From positions 124,001 through 188,000 of the forward strand of contig CAXXVR010000004.1 in assembly GCA_963675955.2 (NCBI GenBank): 64,000 bases of DNA, read 5' to 3'. Position 1 is the first letter of the stretch. Every line of letters begins with the position of its first letter. Source of the stretch: Desulfocicer sp963675955 (GTDB lineage: Bacteria; Desulfobacterota; Desulfobacteria; Desulfobacterales; Desulfobacteraceae). The notes beneath the pieces were generated by a model, which had not been told where the DNA came from, ran no database searches, and worked only from the letters and a program-made list of their open reading frames with translations. The translations under genes were made by a program, and so were the position numbers. Below are positions 53,955-62,333 of the stretch, in pieces.

Positions 53955-55238
53955 TCAGGATAGAATGGATTCAGGGCGTACCAGACATCCCTTTTGGACC
54001 AGAATCTCCCCGGCCACCATCACGAGTGACACATCCGATCCCCTGGCATTGTATACCAGAGTGGAAAAGGGATCATACAGGGGGACCAGGTGGGGGCTTC
54101 GCAGATTAATGGCAATGATATCTGCCTGTTTACCCACGGCAAGGGAGCCGATGTCATCGGCCATCCCCAGGGCCCTTGCCCCCCCGAGGGTGGCCATTTC
54201 AACCACGGCTTTTGCTTTAAGGACACAGGGATCATTGCAGGCCACCTTGTGCAGTTTTGCTGCCAGATCCATTTCTGAAAAAAGATCCAGGGTGTTATTA
54301 CTGGCACAGCCATCGGTGCCAAGGGCCACCTGGATACCCGCCGCCATAAACTCCGTTACAGGGGCCACCCCGGATGCCAGTTTCATATTGCTTGCCGGGC
54401 AGTGAACCACGGCAGATTTTCGCTTTTTGACAATCTTGATGTCGTTTTCATCCAGCCAGACGCAATGCACCATCAGGGTGTTTTTATCCAGTATGTTTAT
54501 GCCATCAAGGTATCGTACCACTGACTGGCCGGTTTTTTTTCTGCTGGAAGAGATAAGTTCCATCTCATTTTGGGTCTCCGCCACATGGATTTGAAACATA
54601 ACCCCAAGGTCCCTGGCTGTTTTCTTTGCCTTTTTAAGGGTTTCATGTGAGCAGGTATAAGGTGCATGGCAGAAAATGGATGGATGTATCCTGGAATTTC
54701 TGTTTTTCCATTTGTCGATAAACTGCCGGGCAACAAAAATGTTTTCTCCAGGGTCCGGCACCCCCGGGGCGGGAAAATCCATCACCCCCTGGCCCAGGAC
54801 GGCACGGATGCCGGATTTTTCCACCCCTGCTGCCACATGTTTTTCATAAAAATAACCGTCGCAGCAGCAGGTGGTGCCAGACAGCAAAAGTTCCCGGCAG
54901 GAGTGCAGTGCCCATTTTTGTGCCGTGGTGGGGTTGATCTGGGTGGCCTCGGCGGGAAACATGTGTTCCTGGAGCCAGATATCCAGGGGAAGATCGTCGG
55001 CAAGTCCCCGGAACAGGGACATGGGAAGATGGGTGTGGCAGTTGACAAGGCCCGGCATTACAAGATGGTTGGTGCCGTCAATGATCTGACGGTGGTGCCC
55101 GGCAGAAAAACTGCTGCCGCATCTGATTTCACCAATGCGACCGTCTTCAATCAGGATGGAGCCTGATTCAATGGGAGTCTCTCCGGGTTCCATGGTAATT
55201 ATCATGGCATTGTTGATAATGGTTTGCTGTGAAGTCAT
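53955..55238 (-). CDS. SAH/MTA deaminase-type amidohydrolase
   Basis: A 427-residue metal-dependent deaminase of the TRZ/ATZ (MtaD/SsnA-like) group, which deaminates S-adenosylhomocysteine, 5'-methylthioadenosine or related adenosines. Metal and catalytic residues are visible: VNCHTHLPMSLFRG (HxH) near residue 66, HVAETQNE near residue 218, MVHCVWLDENDI near residue 258 and LGTDGCASNN near residue 305. ATG at 55238 has AAGGAATG upstream. It is a single-gene unit. The family is broad, so the exact substrate is not certain; guanine or atrazine-type substrates are less likely. Confidence 0.88.
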   Translation of the reverse strand: MTSQQTIINNAMIITMEPGETPIESGSILIEDGRIGEIRCGSSFSAGHHRQIIDGTNHLVMPGLVNCHTHLPMSLFRGLADDLPLDIWLQEHMFPAEATQINPTTAQKWALHSCRELLLSGTTCCCDGYFYEKHVAAGVEKSGIRAVLGQGVMDFPAPGVPDPGENIFVARQFIDKWKNRNSRIHPSIFCHAPYTCSHETLKKAKKTARDLGVMFQIHVAETQNEMELISSSRKKTGQSVVRYLDGINILDKNTLMVHCVWLDENDIKIVKKRKSAVVHCPASNMKLASGVAPVTEFMAAGIQVALGTDGCASNNTLDLFSEMDLAAKLHKVACNDPCVLKAKAVVEMATLGGARALGMADDIGSLAVGKQADIIAINLRSPHLVPLYDPFSTLVYNARGSDVSLVMVAGEILVQKGCLVRPESILS

Positions 55239-55323
55239 ACAAAAACATTCCTTTCGTATTTTGATCTATAACGATAATGTCGGCCTGCCGACACAACGAA
55301 GATAGGGTCGTAGACGCGGAGCC

Positions 55324-55497
55324 AAATGGCATTATGCCGCCCCTCCCCCGACGGGCAATGGTCCCGGACCGGAACTTTAGACAGCTCGATTGTCCGGTTC
55401 CTATTGCCCATCGGGGGAGGGGCTCTGCTGAGGTAGACTTGAAGGCTACCTTTTCATATAACATACATGGCTGTAACCAGCACCCACAACGAACAAT
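55324..55497 (+). repeat. Nested-hairpin repeat, copy A
   Basis: It starts AAATGGCATTATGCC. Then CCCCTCCCCCGACGGGCAAT pairs with ATTGCCCATCGGGGGAGGGG (55404-55423) around an inner GGACCGG/CCGGTTCC hairpin. Next come GGCTCTGCTGAGG, a second hairpin AGGTAG/CTACCT with TTTTC (55430-55454), and the tail CATATAACATACATGGC ending CCCACAACGAACAATG. The tail matches the start of copy C and the flank of copy B, so copies look like units of a longer repeating arrangement. Confidence 0.75.
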
Positions 55498-55517
55498 GAA
55501 AAAATAGTTGCTTGTAA

Positions 55518-55551
55518 AACCCAGTACCTAGAACCCAAAACCCAGTACCCA
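55518..55551 (-). repeat. Inverted low-complexity AACCCAGTACC tract
   Basis: A short tract of degenerate AACCCAGTACC / AGAACCC units. Its complement is of the same kind as the GGGTTCTGGGT tract at 1210-1282. Confidence 0.55.
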
Positions 55552-55640
55552 CTTTTTCATATAAAAAGAGACAGTTGATTAAAGAGATCTTTTCATCCGT
55601 TAAATGACATGATAAGCTTTCTTGTATTGATTATATAACT

Positions 55641-55900
55641 GCCATGCCCTGACAAACATAACGAACAATGGAAATGGCATTATACCGCCCCCGACGAACC
55701 ATCGGACCGGCCCCGGACCGTCGGCGGCCCATTTGTCCTGCCGGTCTAAAGCGCGGGAACTGCGGGCAGGTTTATCCTCAAACAGCCTGCGCTTCTTAAC
55801 TACTGGCAGGGCAAATGGGCTGATCGCCTTTAGCTCCGAATGGACCGCCGGGGACTCTGCTGAGGTTGGCCCGAAAGTTTTATTTTCTAATAAAAAAAAC
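55641..55900 (+). repeat. Nested-hairpin repeat, copy B (large core)
   Basis: Flank GCCATGCCCTGAC..AACGAACAATGG leads to AAATGGCATTATACCGCCCC (from 55672). The core is larger than in copies A and C: GCCCATTTGTCCTGCC pairs with GGCAGGGCAAATGGGC (ending about 55821) around a further hairpin GCAGG..CCTGC. It ends GGGGACTCTGCTGAGGTTGG followed by CCGAAAGTTTTATTTTCTAA. It lies in the leader of the gene at 55915. The last part is very like the leader of dctP. Confidence 0.75.
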
Positions 55901-55914
55901 AAAGGAGCGCATCC

Positions 55915-56388
55915 ATGAAAAAAATATATTTTTTTATTTATCTGGGACTTTTTCTTCTGTCACCCTGGTATGCCTGTGCCCAGGAAAATTTTCATTTGTC
56001 CAGGGGAGAAAGCATCTACGTGCCAGCGTATTCCCACATTTATATCGGAAATAATGAAAGGCCCTTTTTGCTGACGGTCACGTTAAGCATCCGAAATATT
56101 GATTTAAACCATGAAATCAAAATTACTTCAATTGATTATTATGAAACCCAGGGAAAACACCTTAAGAAAACACTGGAGGTGCCGCTTGTGCTGAAGCCCC
56201 TGGAATCCATCCGCTATGTCATATCAGAAAAAGACAAAACCGGCGGCTCGGGTGCCAATTTTGTTGTTCAATGGCAGGCAGTTCACCCGGTGAACCCACC
56301 CATTGCAGAATGCATCATGATCGGCGCAAAATCCGGGCAGGGCATCTCTTTTACTTCCCGGGGCAGAGCACTTGTGAACTCCAGATAA
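55915..56388 (+). CDS. DUF3124-domain exported protein
   Basis: A 157-residue protein with an N-terminal signal peptide (YFFIYLGLFLLSPWYACAQE; the Cys at 21 in YACAQ could also be a lipobox cysteine). It is followed by DUF3124, whose hallmarks are seen: YVPAYSHIYIGNNERPF, LTVTLSIRNID and the C-terminal GGSGANFVVQW. The function of the domain is unknown. AAAGGAG lies before the ATG. The gene's leader is the large nested-hairpin repeat, copy B, an unusual location if that structure is transcribed. Confidence 0.85.
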   Translation: MKKIYFFIYLGLFLLSPWYACAQENFHLSRGESIYVPAYSHIYIGNNERPFLLTVTLSIRNIDLNHEIKITSIDYYETQGKHLKKTLEVPLVLKPLESIRYVISEKDKTGGSGANFVVQWQAVHPVNPPIAECIMIGAKSGQGISFTSRGRALVNSR

Positions 56389-56418
56389 GCTTGTTTTTAA
56401 AGGGTTATGATTAAGCCT

Positions 56419-56480
56419 TAATGACGCAAGCCTGGATACCCATTGCTATGAAGCTTGAGACAGGTAAAATGGGAATGCCC
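56419..56480 (+). repeat. AACGCAAGCCTGAC repeat copy
   Basis: TTAATGACGCAAGCCTGGAT is followed by GACAGGTAAAATGGGAATGC. It is a diverged member of the family seen at 50108 and 53882. It lies between the DUF3124 gene and the antiporter gene. Confidence 0.55.
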
Positions 56481-56561
56481 CCCAGTTAAAATCCTCAAAT
56501 AGTGTTTCTTATTTTTAACGGGTCGGATGTCAATGATGACCCAATGGGAGAAAAATAAAAA

Positions 56562-58517
56562 ATGGGAGTTGCTGCAGATATTGTCATTATAGTGGTTGCC
56601 GCATTGATAGGTGCATTACTTGCCCAGAGATTCAAGCAACCGTTGATCCTGGGATATATTTTTGCCGGGATTGTTGTAGGACCGCACACCGGGGGGATCA
56701 CCGTTGGTGATACCCACGATATCGAACTTCTGGCGGAGATCGGGGTGGCATTGCTTTTGTTTGCACTGGGCCTGGAATTTTCCATGAAGGAATTAAAACC
56801 CGTGCGCAACATTGCCCTCATCGGAACCCCTATTCAGATTCTTCTGACCATTGCGGTGGGATTTGGCATTGGTAGATATCTGGGCTGGTCCGTTGCAAGT
56901 TCCGTGTGGCTGGGTGCTTTGATCTCCCTTTCCAGTACCATGGTGACTTTAAAGACCCTTATGAGCCGGGGCCTTGTGGGAACCCTTTCCAGTCGGGTGA
57001 TGATCGGCATGCTCATTGTGCAGGATCTGGCGGTAATTCCCATGATGATCATTTTACCCCAGCTGAGCAATCCCAAGGCAGGTATGCCATTATTGGCGGT
57101 TGCCGTCATAAAGTCCATCGTGTTTCTCTTTGTGATGCTGTACTTTGGCAGAAAGCTGCTTCCCTGGCTTTTGATGCACGTTGCCAAGTGGAACTCCAGA
57201 GAGCTTTTTATTCTTTCCATCACCGCCATGGGGCTTGGCATTGGATATGCCACCTATCTGTTCGGACTTTCCTTTGCCTTTGGGGCTTTTATTGCCGGCA
57301 TGGTTTTAAGCGAATCTGATTATGGTCACCAGGCCTTGAGTGAGATTATTCCCTTAAGGGATATTTTCGGTCTTTTGTTTTTTACATCGGTGGGCATGCT
57401 CCTTGATCCGCTTTTTTTCTTTGAAAACGGTTGGGAAATCATTTCTCTGGTGCTGGTCATCTCTCTCTTTAAAGGATTGATCTTCCACGGGCTTGCCCGG
57501 ATGTTTGGATACATAAATATTATTCCCATGGCCGTGGGACTGGGACTCTTTCAGGTGGGTGAATTTGCCTTTGTGCTGGCCCGGGTGGGCATTGAAACCG
57601 GGTCCATTAACAACCATGTCTATTCCCTTGTCCTTTCCATATCCGTTATCAGCATGGTGCTTACCCCCTTTGCCTCGTCCCTTGCGGCCCCCTTTTACAA
57701 GATGAAAAAAAAGGTTTTCAACTACGAACCTCTGCAGACGGAAAATATTCCACATACCGGGCTCAATAATCATGTCATCATTGCCGGTGGTGGAAGGGTG
57801 GGGCAGCACATTGCCCAGGTGCTGACAAAATTGGATCTTCCCTTTGTTATTATCGAGCTTAATCACCAGCGGATGATGGAATGCAAGCAGGCAAAATTTC
57901 CCGTGATTTATGGGGATATGAGCCAGACCACAGTGCTTGAGGTGTCAGAGATTCCGGCAGCAAGGCTTTTACTGATCACCACACCTCTTGCCATAACTAC
58001 TCACACCATTGTAAAACATGCCCATCACTTGAATCCGGCACTGCAGATTATCGCCAGGGCCCAGGGGGTGGAACAGACCCGTGAACTGTATGATCTCGGG
58101 GTCTATATGGTGGTGATGCCGGAAATGGAGGCAGGCCTTGAAATTGCCCGGCAGACATTGTTGCACCTGGAAGTGCCTGCTACGGCCATTCAGCAGTACA
58201 CCGATGCCGTGCGACGTCAGGTTTATAGTCCCATTTATCAGGCAAATGAGGATCAAGAGCTGTTGACAAAGCTTGATAACATAAAAGATATGCTGGAAAT
58301 TTCATGGGTGGCCCTGGGCAGTGGCAGTCCCCTTATTGGTAAAAGCATCAAGGAATCGGCCGTGCGCAGTCGCACTGGAGCCTCCATTGTGGGCATTCTT
58401 CGTGAAAAATTATTTCACTCCAATCCCAAAGCTGAGTATGCTTTAAAAGAAGGGGATCTGGTGGCGGTGGTGGGCAATCAGCAGGAACGCAATGAATTTA
58501 AAACCTTATCCGGATAA
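56562..58517 (+). CDS. CPA2-family cation:proton antiporter (KefB type)
   Basis: A 651-residue inner-membrane protein. Residues 1-390 form about twelve or thirteen helices of the Na/H exchanger domain (GVALLLFALGLEFSMKELK and SLSFAFGAFIAGMVLSES are family motifs). Residues 405-525 hold a TrkA-N (RCK) domain with the nucleotide loop IAGGGRVGQHIAQ and the acidic residue in VIIELN. Residues 570-651 hold a TrkA-C domain. Such proteins exchange K+ or Na+ for protons under nucleotide control. It is a single-gene unit upstream of cheA. Confidence 0.9.
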   Translation: MGVAADIVIIVVAALIGALLAQRFKQPLILGYIFAGIVVGPHTGGITVGDTHDIELLAEIGVALLLFALGLEFSMKELKPVRNIALIGTPIQILLTIAVGFGIGRYLGWSVASSVWLGALISLSSTMVTLKTLMSRGLVGTLSSRVMIGMLIVQDLAVIPMMIILPQLSNPKAGMPLLAVAVIKSIVFLFVMLYFGRKLLPWLLMHVAKWNSRELFILSITAMGLGIGYATYLFGLSFAFGAFIAGMVLSESDYGHQALSEIIPLRDIFGLLFFTSVGMLLDPLFFFENGWEIISLVLVISLFKGLIFHGLARMFGYINIIPMAVGLGLFQVGEFAFVLARVGIETGSINNHVYSLVLSISVISMVLTPFASSLAAPFYKMKKKVFNYEPLQTENIPHTGLNNHVIIAGGGRVGQHIAQVLTKLDLPFVIIELNHQRMMECKQAKFPVIYGDMSQTTVLEVSEIPAARLLLITTPLAITTHTIVKHAHHLNPALQIIARAQGVEQTRELYDLGVYMVVMPEMEAGLEIARQTLLHLEVPATAIQQYTDAVRRQVYSPIYQANEDQELLTKLDNIKDMLEISWVALGSGSPLIGKSIKESAVRSRTGASIVGILREKLFHSNPKAEYALKEGDLVAVVGNQQERNEFKTLSG

Positions 58518-58636
58518 CCGTTAACCGGAAGAAATTGCATGGTCAAGGCTGATATTCAGGTGTGCGCATTCTTAAAACCGCTACCCCTGAAATCAACCAA
58601 TGACATAAATTAGCAGGTGCTTTTTAAGGAGTGGGC

Positions 58637-61600
58637 ATGGGCAGTAAAGATGATGAGATGAAACAGGTATTTATTGAAGAGTCCATGGACCATCTGTCCA
58701 CCATTGAGACCGATCTCTTACGCATGGAAGAGGGGGAAAAAAACATTGATGAAGAACTGGTTAATAAAGTTTTTCGAACGGTTCACTCCATAAAGGGAGG
58801 GTCCGGTTTTCTGGGATTAAGCAAGATAAAATCCCTTTCCCATGAAATGGAAACGGTGCTTGGATGTATTCGAAGCAGAAAGCTGGTACCCACCGCTGAA
58901 GTTATCCATTGTTTACTCCTGGCATCCGATGCCCTGGAGTATATGATTTATAATATGGATGAAAGTGATGGGATTGATATCTCACAGCACATCAGCGCTT
59001 TAAACTGCCTGACCATGGACACAGCCGGGGAATCTCCTGCTGTGCTAAGGGATGTGTCCGGCATGGAAAAGGCCGGCGATAAGGTCATGGACGTCCCGGG
59101 AATAAACGTTGATAATAGGTCCGTGGTATCGGTATTCACTGATGATGCTGACGTTAAAGCCGCACATGACACCGCTCCTGAAAGCATACAGATAACTTCA
59201 GATGATAATTCGGTGCTTTTTTCCCTGGAAGCTTCATGTCTGGCAACGGTCCGGGATGAACACCAGACGATTTTTTTCATCGAAAAACCTCTGATTCCTC
59301 CTGGAAAAGATACAGATAAGCAAGCCGATGATGACGCGGCACTACAGGTTTTTTTAAAAGAAATTGAGTCCTATGGAACCGTACTGCAAAGCAGAATGGA
59401 AGATCAATACGTGCCCCGGGGAATCAGGGGGGAAGGTGCTCCCTTTTTTTTAATTGTTTTTGCATCGGTACTGGCCATGGATGAAATCCAGATGCTGTTT
59501 GAGCTGGATGCCCGTTTGATCTGCCAGATCACCGGGGAACCGGATTTTGAACCTGAAGCTGAAACCGAAGCTGAAACCGAAACTGAAACCGAAGCTGAAA
59601 CCGAAGCTGAAACCGAAGCTGAAACTGAAGCTGAAACTGAAATCGAAGTTGAAACTGAAACTGAAACTGAAACTGAAACGGCAAGATTACCACTGTTGTC
59701 CAGTAAAGACAGTGTTCAGTCGTCCCCCCTGGAAGAAACAACCCCTCTGGTTTCATCACCAGAAAGGGTTATGGTTGTCGCCAGGGACCGGACATCCGTA
59801 AAGGCCGCAGGGGGGGCTGAAACCAGCCTTCGGGTGGACTTGAAGCTTCTGGATGATCTCATGACCCTTGCCGGAGAGCTGGTGCTTAGCCGGAACCAGC
59901 TGCTCCAGGCCCTGTCAAGCAAGGATACCCATGCCACGGAAATTGTGGGGCAGCGCATTGATCTGATAACATCGGAATTACAGCAGACGGTGATGTTCAC
60001 CCGCATGCAGCACATGGCAAGGGTGTTTGATCGGTTTCCCCGGCTGGTGAGGGATCTTGCCGGAAAAATGGGCAAGGAGGTAAAACTCACCATGAGAGGG
60101 CGGCAGGTGGAACTGGACAAAACTTTGCTTGAGGCGGTGACGGACCCCTTGATTCATTTGGTTCGAAACGCCATTGACCATGGAATAGAAACCCCTGAAA
60201 TTCGCCTTTCCCAGGGAAAGAAGCCTACAGGCCAGATTTTTCTGAGGGCATTTCATGGAGCAGGCAAGGTGAACATTGAAATTTCCGATGACGGCCGGGG
60301 CATGGATGCGAATCTTCTGGCAGATCGCGCTGTTTCCCTTGGGATTATCACAGGGGAACGCGCCCGGGAAATGTCGGACAGGGAGAAACTTCATCTGGTT
60401 TTTCTGCCGGGATTTTCCATGGCATCCAAGATCACTGATCTGTCCGGCCGTGGGGTGGGCATGGATGTGGTGAAAAACAACATGAACACCATTGGTGGGC
60501 AGGTGGACATTGAATCCCAGCCGGGTATCGGTACCCGTTTCATGATCAAGGTTCCCCTGACCCTGGCCATTATTCCCAGCCAGATTGTGGTGGCAGAGGG
60601 AGAACGCTATGCCATTCCCCAGCTGAACCTGGAAGAACTGGTGCGTATTCCCGCCAATCGGGTGTGGGAAAAAATTGAATATGTGGGGGATGCCCAGGTG
60701 GTAAGATTGCGTGAAGCCCTGCTTCCCCTGGTTAGACTGACCGATGTTATTGGTGTAGAGCGCACATTTGTGTGTGATGGTTCGGGTCGTCGTGAAAAAG
60801 ATAAGAGAAAAAACATTGCCGACCGACGCTCCCCCCGGCACGATGTTTCTGTGGACCGTTTTTGCATGGAATCCACGTCCACGGATGGGATGACTGACCT
60901 GCCTGAACCTTCTCCTATAGATTCAATCAGGGATTGTGCAAAAACAGAAAACTCTCATCCGGAGGTCCATCGTACTGACCGGCGTTACCGGGCCACCAGT
61001 GCATTGAATATCACAGTGCTGTCCACCGGAACGCTTAAATATGGGCTTATTGTGGATGAACTTCATGATTCCGAAGAAATTGTGGTAAAACCCCTGGGAC
61101 GGCATCTGCAGCAATGTAAGGCATATGCAGGTGCCACCATTATGGGTGATGGTCGGGTTTCCCTTATCCTGGATGTGGCCAATATTGCCGAAATGGTCGG
61201 GGTTTTGCCCGTGGAAGAAGAAGATATCTCCACACTGATGCACCAGACCAGGGGCAAAACATCAAAATCCCATGGAAAAACATCTTCCCTTCTTACCTTT
61301 ATGGGTGGAGCGGTGGAACAGTTTGCAGTTCCCCTGAATCAGGTGGTGAGAATTGAAAAAATTGCTTCCAGGGAAATAGAAACCATCGGCCAGATACGGG
61401 TGGTGCAGTCCCGGGGGAAAACCCTGCCCCTTTTCAGTGTGGACGAAGTCATCACTGTTGCGCCTCTGGCATCCCAGGACAGTTTTATTGTTATTGTATT
61501 TGAATGCAATGACAGGGAAGTGGGCCTGCTTTGTTCCGGACCGGTGGATGCCGTTAACACGGAAAAAGATATTGATGAAAAGACCTTGAAAAAACAAGGT

Positions 61601-62113
61601 GTTTCTGGCTCTATTGTCATTAACGATCATACCACCATGGTGATCAATGTTTTTGAAATTATGCACCTGCTTCAGCCCCGGTGGATGCAGCAGGAGAAGA
61701 GAGATGTAATAACACCTGTCTCCCTCTCTTCTCCCCAGGCACCCACCATATTAATTGCCGAAGATTCTGGTTTTTTCAGAAATCAGATTAAAGGCTACAT
61801 TGAGGCCGAGGGATATCATGTTATTGCCGCTGAAGATGGTCAGATTGCTCTGGATCTGATAAAGATGCATATCGATATACTTTCCCTTGTGATCACGGAT
61901 CTGGAAATGCCCAATCTGGATGGATTTGCATTAACGGAAAAAATCAAGACAGATGCCCGCTATTCACATCTGCCGGTGATTGCCCTTTCCACCCTGGCCG
62001 ATGATGCCAACATGGCAAAGGGGGATGCGGTGGGGGTGAATGATTATCAACTGAAACTGGACAGGGAAATGCTTTTAAAAAGTATAAAAAAACAGATATA
62101 TGGTGCGCGATGA
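58637..62113 (+). CDS. cheA: Hybrid chemotaxis histidine kinase CheA with C-terminal receiver
   Basis: A 1158-residue cytoplasmic kinase. Order: HPt domain (residues 1-115) with the phospho-His in VFRTVHSIKGGSGFLGL at residue 50; a weakly conserved middle part (about 115-305); a Glu-Thr/Glu-Ala repeat (about 305-355); dimerisation domain from LLDDLMTLAGELVLSRNQLL; HATPase with VRNAIDHGIETPE, DDGRGMD and GVGMDVVKNN; a CheW-like domain interrupted by an ~80-residue charged insertion; a second CheW-like domain; and a receiver (about 1037-1158) with TDLEMPNLDG and the LKLD Lys. The ATG at 58637 has AAGGAG 5 bp upstream; a GTG six bases earlier overlaps it. A chemoreceptor follows. Confidence 0.93.
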   Translation: MGSKDDEMKQVFIEESMDHLSTIETDLLRMEEGEKNIDEELVNKVFRTVHSIKGGSGFLGLSKIKSLSHEMETVLGCIRSRKLVPTAEVIHCLLLASDALEYMIYNMDESDGIDISQHISALNCLTMDTAGESPAVLRDVSGMEKAGDKVMDVPGINVDNRSVVSVFTDDADVKAAHDTAPESIQITSDDNSVLFSLEASCLATVRDEHQTIFFIEKPLIPPGKDTDKQADDDAALQVFLKEIESYGTVLQSRMEDQYVPRGIRGEGAPFFLIVFASVLAMDEIQMLFELDARLICQITGEPDFEPEAETEAETETETEAETEAETEAETEAETEIEVETETETETETARLPLLSSKDSVQSSPLEETTPLVSSPERVMVVARDRTSVKAAGGAETSLRVDLKLLDDLMTLAGELVLSRNQLLQALSSKDTHATEIVGQRIDLITSELQQTVMFTRMQHMARVFDRFPRLVRDLAGKMGKEVKLTMRGRQVELDKTLLEAVTDPLIHLVRNAIDHGIETPEIRLSQGKKPTGQIFLRAFHGAGKVNIEISDDGRGMDANLLADRAVSLGIITGERAREMSDREKLHLVFLPGFSMASKITDLSGRGVGMDVVKNNMNTIGGQVDIESQPGIGTRFMIKVPLTLAIIPSQIVVAEGERYAIPQLNLEELVRIPANRVWEKIEYVGDAQVVRLREALLPLVRLTDVIGVERTFVCDGSGRREKDKRKNIADRRSPRHDVSVDRFCMESTSTDGMTDLPEPSPIDSIRDCAKTENSHPEVHRTDRRYRATSALNITVLSTGTLKYGLIVDELHDSEEIVVKPLGRHLQQCKAYAGATIMGDGRVSLILDVANIAEMVGVLPVEEEDISTLMHQTRGKTSKSHGKTSSLLTFMGGAVEQFAVPLNQVVRIEKIASREIETIGQIRVVQSRGKTLPLFSVDEVITVAPLASQDSFIVIVFECNDREVGLLCSGPVDAVNTEKDIDEKTLKKQGVSGSIVINDHTTMVINVFEIMHLLQPRWMQQEKRDVITPVSLSSPQAPTILIAEDSGFFRNQIKGYIEAEGYHVIAAEDGQIALDLIKMHIDILSLVITDLEMPNLDGFALTEKIKTDARYSHLPVIALSTLADDANMAKGDAVGVNDYQLKLDREMLLKSIKKQIYGAR
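59549..59688 (+). repeat. In-frame hexanucleotide/12-mer tandem repeat in cheA
   Basis: About 140 bp of GAAGCTGAAACC and GAAACTGAAACT units encode an alternating Glu-Ala/Glu-Thr run of ~45 residues, an acidic linker before the dimerisation domain. Unit number can change by slippage without breaking the frame. The complementary strand is open too, but that is a consequence of the repeat. Confidence 0.9.
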
Positions 62114-62333
62114 TTCTGCTGTTTTCATGATTTTATGAATCTATCAATTGTGACGGGTGGTCGAAGTGATTCATGCCTTGTAAGTTTCTCGTTTTACATG
62201 ATACATGTGTTGTTTTAAGTTTTCATTGGACACATCATGCGGGGGGAAATTGAAGTGATTATGCGATCGCGGCAGAAACCTTTCATCGTTTAAACCCAAA
62301 ATAAATACGTGTGAGCAATAAAAAAGGAACAGG

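Noticed and set aside
55324..55497. CRISPR array
   Set aside because: Repeats are palindromic, differ in length and are not regularly spaced with unique spacers.
55324..55900. Integron attC sites
   Set aside because: Conserved ends with a variable palindromic core are suggestive, but no GTTRRRY/RYYYAAC core sites and no integrase or cassette genes are seen.
59529..59759. Phe/Gln/Arg-rich open frame opposite the cheA repeat
   Set aside because: It is the complement of the Glu-Thr repeat; composition is forced by the repeat and there is no start context.
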